This document shows positions 44,001-53,839 of a stretch of 64,000 nt of DNA, piece after piece. The stretch's first letter is position 1; every line of letters begins with the position of its first letter. The DNA is taken from assembly GCA_022457155.1 (NCBI GenBank), contig JAJGOT010000017.1:2330501-2394500 (forward strand), in the 5' to 3' direction. Source of the DNA: Cladopsammia gracilis. Taxonomy: Eukaryota; Cnidaria; Anthozoa; Scleractinia; Dendrophylliidae. Both the position numbers and the translations under genes were made by a program. A model generated the notes under the pieces. That model did no database searches. It had not been told where the DNA came from and saw only the letters and a list, made by a program, of their open reading frames with translations.

Positions 44001-46538
44001 TTTTTTTAACTTTTATGGTATTAAAAAAACTTTGTTATTTTGCCAGAACAACAAAGCACAAGTTGTTACTACAGACACTACAATCACACAAGTAAGATCA
44101 TTTGTATGTAATAACCGGTAAGGATTACTTTGCACACGCTGATTCTGATAAATGCAAATAGTAGCCACGGGAACAATCATGGCTACGTCAGTATTTCGTT
44201 ACGGTGCTTTAACAGTAGTGGCCGTTTTCACACTAGAGACGGACAAATCGTCTGGACGGACAAGTCGTCTCAGACGGACAAGTCGTCTTAGTGAGAAAAC
44301 GGGACGAACAAAATTTTGGACGTAAAAGTCGTCTGATTTTGTCCGTCGATTTGGCCGTCTATTAAGACGATTTTTCGAGGACGATTTGTTCGTCTAGACG
44401 GATAAGTCGTCCGAAGTCCGACTTAAATTCACACCAGACGAACAAATAGTTGTATCTCGGTCCCAGTACTCGCTAAGGGGAATTCTCTATTTTCCAATTG
44501 CCCATAATACACTTTGTTTGCCCCCCCAAATTTTGCATAAACTATTGTTTTGAAATGCTCTTGGGAATATGCAGTCCTCCCAAGAGCATTTACAAACAAT
44601 AGTTTATGCAAAATTTGGAGGGCAAACAAAGTGTATTATGGGCAATTCGAAAATAGAGAATGGAACTAGTAAAGGGAGTGATGGTTTATGGGAAAATCAA
44701 AATGGCGGATGGAAAGCAAGGTAACCAACCCTGTTAGTGCCAGGCTCCTTGCTTTCAAAATCGTCTGTTTGTTCGTTCAGATATGAATTTACGATGACCA
44801 ACACAAGGTGAGTTGTCCGTCTAGAATTCGCATTACACGAACAAATCGTCGGACGACTTGTCCGTCCAGACGATTTGTCCGTCTTCTAGTGTGAAATGGG
44901 CCAGTGTCTCGGGCATTTGGTGTACGTCATTTCAAAAAACAACAAATGTTTTTGTATTAACAGGAACCGAAAAAATAATGGTCCATTTGTGTGATAACTG
45001 AATTACAACCTTAATGTTCCAAAACTGTCGACGAGTGTCCCTAGTCATAGACGGACTGGGTCTAAATTAATTGCAACTTTAAGAGACCATGATTTGTTTC
45101 TCTTTCAAGAATAGATTGAATTTGTTTCTTATGGTAAATTTGAACCTCTTCTGGGGGAGGAAATCATTCTGCCATTAATACATTCATACATATCGGAGGC
45201 ACAACCATGACGTTAATTAAAGCAGATGCACCATAACCTCTTTACAACAACGAGCACTGTGTTCCAATTCTATCCGAAGAGATCGAAATCTCAAAATAAA
45301 AGAAGCATACCGAATTTCATTTTATAAAATATTGAAAAACAAAAGGTACCTTGCAACAGTACTGTCGAAGGGGTTTCAGTTAAAAGGTCATACCATAAGA
45401 TTTTGCCCACAAACTAAAAACTTAGAACTACACTACATGTCTCCATAATTGACTCTGGGAGTAAAATGGTTAACATGTAAGACCAAACAACGCACTTTTT
45501 GAAAGCTACTCAGTCCTATGCAAAACGCCCTTCTATTTTTCTTATTGTCTTATAGAAGTGGACGAATCCGTTTCTTCAATGGAATGCTGTGAATTATGAC
45601 GGAATAAATCAAATCCTTGTGGATCCGAAGGAGATATGGGTCCCGGACATCGTGCTGGAAAACAAGTCAGTTTAACGCATTCTTCTATTACAAACATATA
45701 CCTATAACCCCTCGTTACACACATCATAACATGTAGCCAAATCAAATGGCCAGTAATTTGGGCAACGTTGTTAAAATATATTTTATTTACTTCATGTTTT
45801 GTTACTTCTAGTGCCGATACCAGGTGCTTATTACCAATATATTTTTTAACAATGTGTGTGGGCCGCGTAGCATACCCATGAAGTGAGCTAAATTATCAAA
45901 GAGTCTCAAACCTCTTCAAATCCTTCTGAACTGCGAGTTGGGGTAACGGGAATCATAGAAAACTGATATTTGATCCTGGAAAGAAACGAAATCACGATCT
46001 CAGGATTAGATCTACCAGCGCTCTAACCAGAATCCAGAGGTCATGAATCTAATCTGTTCGTAATTTTGATTCTCGTCGGGGTAAAGATTTTTCATCGGCT
46101 TTGGTTAATGGTATCGTAATTCCCTTTCTAGAAAGTGCATTTCAAAAGAATTTGAAATGATTTCTTCATTCTTAGCTCTCATAAAACCTACATTTCATCA
46201 ATTCACCTGCCCAACATTATTTTGTTACCTTCCAGTGCTGATAGCAACACCATTCAAGCAGGTTATTTAGAGAAATTCCGAAGCTTTGTGAGGGTACGGA
46301 ACAACGGGGAGCATATATGGGTTTCCCCGGCAAACTTCAAAAGCACGTGCAATCTAAACGTGAAGTTCTTTCCTTTTGACAAACAAAAGTGCAAAATGGT
46401 GTTTCGATCACTGACAGCCGATCGCTCGCTTTTGGAGATCTACACGAAGATCATCGAGAGTGATGATCCTGAAGAAGGTTAGTCGGTCTGCAATAGGTAA
46501 CTTAATGATTCGTGTTGAGATTTTGCATCAATTTGTGA

Positions 46539-46616
<78 letters not shown>

Positions 46617-47923
46617 TTTTGTCTGGAAATACTTTACCAAAACAAAACCGATAGATGTATTAATTATTATTACAAAATGCAATACAGCTGATCGCCTGCC
46701 ACACACATATTCGTGATCCCATTTATACCTCTTTCCTCGACAGAGCTCAAACTTACCACACACAACGGTTATTGGTCTATGAGGAGTATCGCGATACAGA
46801 CCAAAACTTACGTCCGCGAAAGTGAATTCCGCAAGGTTGTTGTATCTTTCTTCATCGGACGCAAACCCATGTTCTTCGTCCTCTTCTCACTTGTGCCCTG
46901 TATGATCATCGGTATGCTGATCCTCGTGAGCTTCTTCATTCCGGCGGAGAGTGGTGAGCGTATCGGACTGTGTGCCACCATTCTGCTGGCCGTCAGCGTG
47001 TACCTGCTGGTGGTAACCGAACAGCTGCCAGAGCAGTCAGACACACTGCCGTTGATTGGTGTTTATTTCATCGTGATCATGTTTGAAATTGGGATGGCGC
47101 TGGCCGCAACTGTTCTGGTACTGATGGCTCATCACGGCACGTCCGAACCGCCGAGGTGTTTGACCTGTTTAATAGGTTAGTTTCCTTTTTTAGATTAGAA
47201 ACAAATGGAGCCTGCATGTAATTACCAGAGCTCAGACCCCCCGACCCTCCCCCTGGATCCGCCACTGGAGAATTTGCGTCAAGTGAATACGAACGTTGTA
47301 TACGATTGATCCTTTTGCTTAATGTGGCTAGTGAAAACAAGGTTAAAAAAATTAACATAATTGACAGAAGCTTTATATGTAAGAAACAGTACTACTAGCG
47401 CTTCTTTTACAACAACTGTAATTTGCCCCGTAACACGTTCGGCCTCGACCTTAAATTTATATTTATTAATTTATGTGTTTAGTTAATTGATTATATTTTG
47501 TAGGACCTCTTTGAAAATCATGTTATGAAAGGGCATCCTATTAAAATATTAGTTAATAATAATAATAAAGATTAATATTTCCTTTCAGTTTTAAACGGGA
47601 TTGCCTGCTGTCGAGGAAGGAGACGACGAAGAGAAACTGTATCCTCAAACATGGTGACTGTGACTGGTACCGAAAATAGTGCAGTGCAAGCAGAAGGAAC
47701 TGATGATGTTCAGTTAAGAGATGTACAGGAGAAGAAGCAAAGGCCTTCAACTGCCTTTTCCAGCGACATGGCCAACGAAGAATCAAAAAACCAGGAAACG
47801 TGGAAGGAGATCGCTCGCGCCCTAGATCGCATTTTCTTCTGGTTATTTTTGGCTTTGTTCGTTGTGTCGTCGATTGTAATTTACGGTCAGGCAGGAAGGC
47901 TGTCGTCGTTGGATGAGTTTTAA
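41017..47923 (+). CDS. Cys-loop ligand-gated cation channel subunit (nicotinic type), 7 exons
   Basis: Exons: 41017-41065, 43301-43422, 44047-44091, 45556-45665, 46236-46477, 46744-47175, 47589-47923. All phases join, giving 444 residues and a TAA. Order: signal peptide (1-17), EYRLRLALF start of the ligand-binding domain, exon 3 NNKAQVVTTDTTITQ, loop A WVPDIVLEN, loop B region around W137, Cys-loop C147-x13-C161 with FFPFD, then four membrane segments. M2 is preceded by GER and reads GLCATILLAVSVYLLVVTE, with the glutamate and leucine pattern of cation channels. The intracellular loop is short and basic (CCRGRRRRRE) and M4 is near the C-terminus. No vicinal CysCys is seen in loop C, so it is a non-alpha-like subunit or responds to another ligand. 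Homopentamer or heteropentamer assembly is unknown. Confidence 0.92.
41832..42179. mobile_element. 348-bp MITE with GGCCCGTT ends in channel intron 1
   Basis: Ends GGCCCGTTAACACATGCGAT and ATCGTCTGTGAAAACGGGCC form imperfect inverted repeats. The interior is rich in TGCGATTT words. It lies next to TTAA on the left and TTTA on the right, compatible with a degraded 3-bp TWA target. Probably Harbinger-like. Confidence 0.7.
44220..44902. mobile_element. 683-bp Harbinger-like MITE in channel intron 3
   Basis: Inverted ends of about 45 bp run GGCCGTTTTCACACTAGA with ACGGACAAATCGTC on the left, mirrored as GACGATTTGTCCGT and TCTAGTGTGAAATGGGCC on the right. AGT flanks both sides (44217-44219 and 44903-44905). 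Many (A/G)ACGGACAAGTCGTC words occur inside. A separate hairpin element is nested at 44482. Confidence 0.8.
44482..44661. repeat. 180-bp near-perfect hairpin nested in a MITE
   Basis: The left arm begins ATTCTCTATTTTCCAATTGC and the right arm ends GGGCAATTCGAAAATAGAGAAT. The inner part CAAATTTTGCATAAACTATT pairs with AATAGTTTATGCAAAATTTG, with a loop of about 13 bases (AATATGCAGTCCT). Few mismatches over more than 80 bp per arm suggest a recent insertion. Confidence 0.85.
46236..46477 (+). CDS. Channel exon 5: binding domain with Cys-loop
   Basis: The acceptor is TTCCAG and the donor GAAG|GTTAGT. It encodes ADSNTIQAGYLEKF, EHIWVSPANFKSTC and the 13-residue Cys-loop NLNVKFFPFDKQK. A long (ATC)n microsatellite begins about 63 bp after the donor, in the intron. 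Confidence 0.9.
46541..46615. repeat. (ATC)n microsatellite, about 25 units
   Basis: Uninterrupted CAT/ATC triplets in channel intron 5. They create poly-Ser and poly-Met frames that are not genes. Confidence 0.95.
46744..47175 (+). CDS. Channel exon 6: loop C, M1, M2 and M3
   Basis: It starts after TCGACAG and ends ATAG|GTTAGT. It encodes the loop C strand (GYWSMRSIAIQTKTY, no CysCys), the pre-M1 region GRKPMFF, M1 with the conserved Pro-Cys (VPCMIIGM), the ion-lining M2 and M3 (GVYFIVIMFEIGMALAA). Confidence 0.92.
47589..47923 (+). CDS. Channel exon 7: intracellular loop, M4, stop
   Basis: The acceptor CCTTTCAG is followed by NGIACCRGRRRRRETVSS and an acidic stretch, then WKEIARALDRIFFWLFLALF (MA helix into M4), ending LSSLDEF and TAA at 47921-47923. 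A TTAA MITE begins 11 bp after the stop, so the 3' untranslated region probably includes it. Confidence 0.9.
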
Positions 47924-47934
47924 ACAAGTTATAA

Positions 47935-48657
47935 TTAAGGTTACAGTGTACCTTCGGGGTGTCTCCAGTATAACAGCTATAGCGTCTTAAGATTACACTT
48001 AATATACCTAAACCCAGATATCAAATTAAAGCTAATAAAGCTGGCTATCTAAATATGGAAACCATTTGGTAATAAAATGAATTGTCGAATTTTTTACGAC
48101 GTCTAAATTCGAACGTCCGAATCAGCTTTAAAACGCTATAACTCAAAGCGATTATTGTATTTTGCTAATTTGATTTGTTCTCGAGTTTCCGGACACGAAG
48201 CGCTAAAAAATGTGTCGGCGATTTCCCATATTCAATTGCAGTGAAAAGTTACAGAATATTTTCGAAAAAGGGAGAAAAAAGAATTGGAATGATCGCACAG
48301 AAATGGCTCTTGACGAAAACGTTTTCGGAATTAAAAAATTCGCCGACAGCTTTTTGTTGATTATATGTTAGCCTAGCCTCTGTCCAAATTTGAGGAAAAT
48401 CGAACAAATTCCCTTTGAGTTGTAGCTCTTTAAAGTGTCCCCAACAAGCGAAAATTTAACTTTGAGAAAACAGCGCTTAAAAAAACATATCGCTTCATAA
48501 ACAAACTCCGCCCACAAAAGTTATACCGTCATTTCTCCGTCAATTTTCACTATTTTTCGATAATTTTTTTTGGATGAAAGTTCATTCTGTAAACTTTATT
48601 TTGACGCCAAAAAAAAATTCAATAAATTTTCGATCTGAAGGTACTCTGTAACCTTAA
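47935..48657. mobile_element. 723-bp piggyBac-like MITE after the channel stop codon
   Basis: Ends TTAAGGTTACAGTGTACCTTC (47935) and GAAGGTACTCTGTAACCTTAA (48657) are inverted, with one or two mismatches, and TTAA is at both ends. It is of the same general build as the 22-688 element. It probably contributes the 3' untranslated region of the channel mRNA. Confidence 0.8.
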
Positions 48658-48935
48658 GTAACAATTCGTGTAAGAACTAGGCAATCCTCTATTGTTCTGC
48701 GACATTTCGCTTTCCCCACATACGATTGTTTAGATTTTCTTACTGAGAATGCATCAACCTATGGACAACACGTTTTTGAAATAAAATGTACTGAAACTTT
48801 ATTTTAAAGTGATATTTCGTTTGTGTTACAAAATTTTATCCAATCATGAGACTCCAAAACAATGGCCAAGAAAGGCTTCTAATTTTCCATGTTTCCTACA
48901 GAGAAATTTTTCTGCATTAAAACTCAAAATAGTTT
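48654..48935 (-). repeat. Dispersed repeat R1, second copy
   Basis: The inverted relative of 25830-26109. It starts exactly at the TTAA that ends the neighbouring MITE, followed by GTAAC. Shared words are CAATCCTCTATTGTTCTGC, CCTATGGACAACA and ACAATGGCCAAGAAAG. Confidence 0.8.
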
Positions 48936-49328
48936 TCACTAAAAGGGAATCAATAAGTACACTTGAGAGAAATAAATGCGCTACCTGATGAAGTGATACA
49001 GATTTTCATGTTTTAGCCAATGAGGTGGACCGTTTCAACTATAACGCAATTAACAACTTTCTGTATTCATTGCCGTTGGGTTGCCTAGTTCTTTCTTGGA
49101 CCATTACTTAATAAAGTTGTAGAATGAGTACGTACTAACACCCGACCTCTCCCCTGATGAAAAATCAGAGATGCTGGAGTTCCTTCCGATCCCCAATTTT
49201 TCTGGAGGGAAGATGGCTGCTGTGAGCTTTGATATCTGTAGAATACGCTTTTTTTCTCCTTCTGTCTTCCTTTCAAGGAGGAGCACTCAAGGAATCCTAT
49301 CGGTGAAAAATCTGTTCAGAAGGCCTAA

Positions 49329-49667
49329 GGTCCGGCTTAAACGTCGCATTTCACATGGCCGAATCTAATTCAAGAATTGAATGCATGCGAAGTTTCACGT
49401 TAGACTTAAATTAAATTCGACAATACGACTTCTGCCGCATGCATCTTCGACTGAGCCACTCGAATATTCGACAGTCATTGCATAGTCGAACTTCACATGT
49501 ACCCAATCAAAATTTCAAATTATGTTTTACCTACAATTCCACATTTTTCCCATCTTTATAAAAACTCGCTCATGAATGTGTAAATCAAATGTCGAATTTA
49601 ACTATTTGAGTCGACCCAAATAGATATTAGATTCGGCACATGTGAAATGTGACGTTTAAACCTGGCT
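49329..49667. mobile_element. 339-bp Harbinger-like MITE with TAA duplication
   Basis: GGCTTAAACGTCGCATTTCA with CATGGCCGAATCTAA at the left is mirrored by TTAGATTCGGCACATG and TGAAATGTGACGTTTAAACC at the right. TAA lies on both sides (49326-49328 and 49668-49670). Confidence 0.75.
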
Positions 49668-49915
49668 TAAAATTCCTTTTCCAAACATTTTCTGCTGCTA
49701 AAACGTCTGCTAAAAGAACCGAACAGATCAATCTATACTTAGTTCATTTTCTCATACTTTCCTTTAAATGCGCTAAAATGACACAACGTCATCCAAGCGT
49801 CTTCCTAAACATTAGTTGTTGGTGCCCGCTTTTTCATGCTGAAGCAAATTAAACTGTACAATTTTATACCCATTTTTAGTGCTACTCGGGCAAAAGCCCA
49901 AAATACATGTATATT

Positions 49916-50125
49916 AGGGAGTCAGCGTGGTCGAGTGGTTAGGGTGCCGGACATGAAATCCGGAGGTCCCGAGTTCAAGTCCCGGTTTGACCACTAGCTG
50001 GAGTTGCTTTAAGGTAGACCCGAGTCCAACTCCTCGGCCACGCATGTAAAATAGTCAACTGGTTTGCCTTCCGACAGTTGGGAGTTTTAACATGTTACGT
50101 TGAATTTGCAATATATGTTTCCATA
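49916..50125 (+). repeat. tRNA-Ser-derived SINE
   Basis: The head GTCAGCGTGGTCGAGTGG with TTAGGGTGCCGGACATGAAA keeps an anticodon stem CCGGA/TCCGG with TGA in the loop, and a B box GAGTTCAAGTCCC. The body reads GAGTCCAACTCCTCGGCCA and the end ACAGTTGGGAGTTTTAACAT. The tRNA-Ser long variable arm is missing, so it is a SINE rather than a tRNA gene. Confidence 0.75.
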
Positions 50126-52760
50126 TTTGAGTGTCGTGCCTGTGAATTAGCTGGATAGCTATAAAGTGCTCGTCCACTATAAACAACATTTAAATTTTTA
50201 CATCAGTGAAAACCCAAAAATGATGATCCAGTTGTGTTTAAAATTACTCTACTGGTGCTTTAAGAGTAAAATATAGCTGTATTGGGCTGCAGATGGCCAG
50301 GATCAAGGAATGGGTTGCAACTTGAAAGAATTCGGCCACCTGGGCCGCGTTGTTCAAAGCCTGATTAACACTTGTTTTTAAATACTTAAAATGATGACAT
50401 TTGGCGCACAGTTTATATAAGATCTTGGGATACTTAGGCAGTCCTCATCCTCCCCTTAAATTGAAACCGTGAGTACCGGCTAACGTTTCACGTGATTCCG
50501 GCTTTTAAAGGTAGCATAAGGAAATTTATCATTCAGTTTTAATCGAAGTTCATAATATACACTGTCACCGGATAATTAATCTTATTTGCAGTTTTAAAAT
50601 GTATATAAAACAATCAACAAATTAATGCCACATTGTTTAACTTGACAATTTACTAACAGCTATTTACTGGTATATAGGAATCGATACAATGATAACCTTT
50701 GGACTTGAGGCCGAACTGGGACGGAACGTTCTTTTTTTGGCGATTGGAGCATGGGCTATAGGAAAAGTGCATTTCGACTTAATAAAGTTTAATTTATCTG
50801 AAATAAAGTTAAATTACTCACATTTCAGAAGCCTGTGTCTTTTCTGTTCGTTTCTACCCGGAAAACAATGCATTCGATTCATAAATAGCTCCGGCATTTG
50901 TAAAGTATTGGTAACCTAGCGTTTTGTTTTCGAAAGCCCGAGGTCCGAGCGCTAAGCAATCGGTGTTAACTCTTAAAACCCACTGGTAGGAAACAAATTC
51001 GAACCGTTTGTGCGAAGGTCGTAAGACGCATCTATGGCCATCTCAATATATGGAAGGAAAAGGTCAAAAGGTGGCCAGTCCTTGGGGTCTAAATTGGAAC
51101 TAAGTTGGCGTGAGAAACTTGGAAACCAAGTTGTTGGTTCTGATTTCTAAAAAATTCTTTTAGGGAGTTTAACAAAATTTCATTTTGGGTATGTTTATTA
51201 GCACGTTCTTAAAGTGCCTATCACCCCTAGAAAGTAATTTTCAGAATCTACTCTATGTACATTGAATAGTTGAATGGTAAAATATTTCTTGTTTTGAACG
51301 TCGTGTTAGTGAGTTCTAGAGATTTCAATTTACAAAATGCTAATTAGATGACGTCAACCCGGGAATCATTCATTATACAACTACTTGTTTTCACCTCCAA
51401 GTAATATTTTTAACGAATCAATTGACTACCCACAGTTTATTTTTAGTATTTATTAATTATTAAAATTAATAAATACTAAATAAATAAATTAATTATCCTC
51501 AAGCTGTAAACTACGCATTGTAAATTGGCGTAGAAATAATGACAAATTCGCGTGTTGACGTCATCTACCACCACCGTGGTACACCCCTTGGGTTTTTACA
51601 ATGTTGCAATATTTCGGGTTGTGACGCTGCTGGGGTCCGTGACGTCATCCAAAATGGCCGCCAAGACGGCCGCCATCTTGGATTTTACTAAAAATCCAAA
51701 TTTATCGGGAAAACGTGGAAATTGCAAATATTGTTTGCTAGAGATGCAAAGATAACATACAATTAAACATTTTAATGCGTTAGCATTTTATATGTTTTTT
51801 CACTGAAAAAAAGTGAAAATACGAATTTTTATTCAATCAAAGGGCTCTTAAAGGCATCTCGTTAATGCGTTAGATTACAGCTAGATTTTTTTAAGGTGCA
51901 AGAAAGGAGAAGATTTAGAGAACGCGTGTTATATATTTTTTTTTAAAAAAAAGCTGTCAATTCATTGTGGAATTGAGACTAGAGGATAAGATTTTTCTGC
52001 GTTTTTTAATTAATTAGCTGAAAAATATGGTCTTGTTGTTATGTAGTATCAAGGTATTTGGTAAGTGTATTTAAGGAGTTGTCGTATGTTAATTCCTTCT
52101 ATTGGTGCTCTCCGCTGGAGGCGGTTGACTTTTATTTATTTATTTATTTAGTTGTTTATTTATTTATATTTATTTTATTTACTTTATTTCAATTTAGAAT
52201 TTGTTTTGTGTCGACGCAGAGAGAGGCCAATTGTGCATCAGGCGTTGGTATTTGCGCAGCAAGTTTTGGGCCACTATTAACGAAATATGAATTTAGTTGT
52301 TCACAGATGTCTTTCTTATTTGTATAACATTTATTGTTACGAAAAAGGTTGGTTATAGGGGTGAGGTTTTCTTTTTCCTATTTATTATCGTGCCTATTAA
52401 GTTCCAAGTTGCCTTTAAACAGTTTTATTTAAATTGAATTGAGAGGTAAAATAGTTTTTCTTAGCAGCCTATAATGGGGGTCATCGAGCATCCAAGAGAG
52501 TAAAATTGCTGCGAAGTTCTCAAAGCGACCATGTATTTGCCATGTTTGTTAACTTCCGTGCTCTACAATGCATGACGTATGTGTTAAAGTACATTTGCGT
52601 GACATGCGTAACAAAATGCGCAGTAGAAATGAGCGCGGAGTGTCGACTGCAAGTGCACCAGGTGTCCACAGGGATACATTTCCGTTCTGCTGAATAAGAT
52701 AAACGTGGGTTCTGCGAATGAAATAAGCTTATAATAAATAGAAACTACCGTGAAGAGAAC
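50126..52760. other. Repeat-rich intergenic, no gene seen
   Basis: 51190-51900 contains paired GATGACGTCAAC / GTTGACGTCATC words (51348 and 51553) and GGCCGCCATCTTGG, typical of old fold-back elements. A (TTTA)n stretch is at about 52132-52180. No frames with homology were recognised. Confidence 0.4.
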
Positions 52761-52830
52761 TAGCCTGTGTGCAGCCGTCTCCGATTTCCTCGCTCACAAA
52801 GGAAATATTACACGTCTGTGCGCAGGCTAG
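52761..52830. mobile_element. 70-bp hAT-like mini-element
   Basis: TAGCCTGTGTGCAG at the left and CTGTGCGCAGGCTA at the right are inverted. AAGAGAA flanks both sides (52753-52759 and 52831-52837), close to the 8-bp duplication of hAT elements. Confidence 0.6.
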
Positions 52831-53439
52831 AAGAGAACACACTCCTTGATTCTTAGAGTAGTTGAACAGTATTATCCAGGCGGTTCGGAGCCGCCATTTT
52901 GAACTTTACCTTCGCGATACGCATGTTGTACAGCTAAATTTATGCCATTGGAGAGGCAGCGATGAAAAGTTGTTTCGGCCTTACTAGGTTTCATTAGTGA
53001 GTAGAACATGAATGTTAAGTGCCTTTGCGGAGGCAAACCAGTAGGTTGGTTGAACTTAAAGAAGTAATTGGCAAGCATATTGATCCGAATATCCACTGAT
53101 AAAATAAATCTTCAGAAACGATTGGCTAGTAGAGCTGCACAGGCCTACCAGGTTCCCAGGGTCTTCTCCGCTTTCCCTCGCTTTTAGAGCGGACTAGTAT
53201 GTGTTCTTACCTAGGAGGTTTGAAAAGATGGAAACAGTGGGGTTGGTGTAATCACATTTGTTGCCTGCGTGTCAACCCTTTTCAATTTGCAGTTTAGTTG
53301 CAGTGGCTGCTTAATGAAGTCAGTTCTTGTTCTTCGGTGCTTAATGTCCGCTACAGGGTTTTGGCGGGTTTTTCCGTTTCACTGAGTTATGCGTTGTAAG
53401 ACCTTGTGATACTAAGTTTTTGCTCTTATGTTTCCATAT

Positions 53440-53835
53440 TTTTAGAATCGTCAAAGACTGACCAGTTTCGTGATGGGGCGTGGATTGCGATTGTAACGAT
53501 AGCCATTCCTATTTGTCCTGTGAAGGCCTTGGAGCAATACATCGCAGCTGCGTATATTGATCTCTCTGAAGATTTACCGCTGTTCAGAGCGATTGCCAGG
53601 GGATTAACTACATAAGAACGATGGAGTTTCTTATGGACGGTTTTAGAGAGTTTATAGACGTTTTGATTACCAGTGTTCATAGAATTTGAGCCGGAGGGTC
53701 CACTGCTGCAGCGAACGCTGGCATTCAAGATAGATTTTTTAAGGGTCGCGGTCGATGGGCGAGTTAAAATGCTAAAGATGGCTATGCTAAAGACAATATC
53801 TATCACAGCTGTCAGTTTCTCAGTCATTTAGGAGT
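53440..53835 (+). pseudogene. Relic of a tyrosine recombinase (Crypton/DIRS type)
   Basis: 53445-53615 reads SSKTDQFRDGAWIAIVTIAI followed by CPVKALEQYI and DLPLFRAIAR, the pattern KTDQxRxG...CPVxxLExY...LFR of animal transposon tyrosine recombinases. Further on (about 53680-53825) another frame reads AGGSTAAANAGIQDRFFKGR then GRW, NAKDGYAKDNIYH and SHLG, the C-terminal catalytic region. Frameshifts or stops lie between, and the arginine codon expected in the HSLRAGG box is TGA. The N-terminal DNA-binding half was not recognised. Recombination activity is lost. Confidence 0.75.
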
Positions 53836-53839
53836 TTGG

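Noticed and set aside
46460..46763. Poly-Ser and poly-Met frames
   Set aside because: Translation of the (ATC)n microsatellite in channel intron 5.
49918..49990. tRNA-Ser(UGA) gene
   Set aside because: The anticodon stem is good, but the long variable arm of tRNA-Ser is missing and a SINE body follows.
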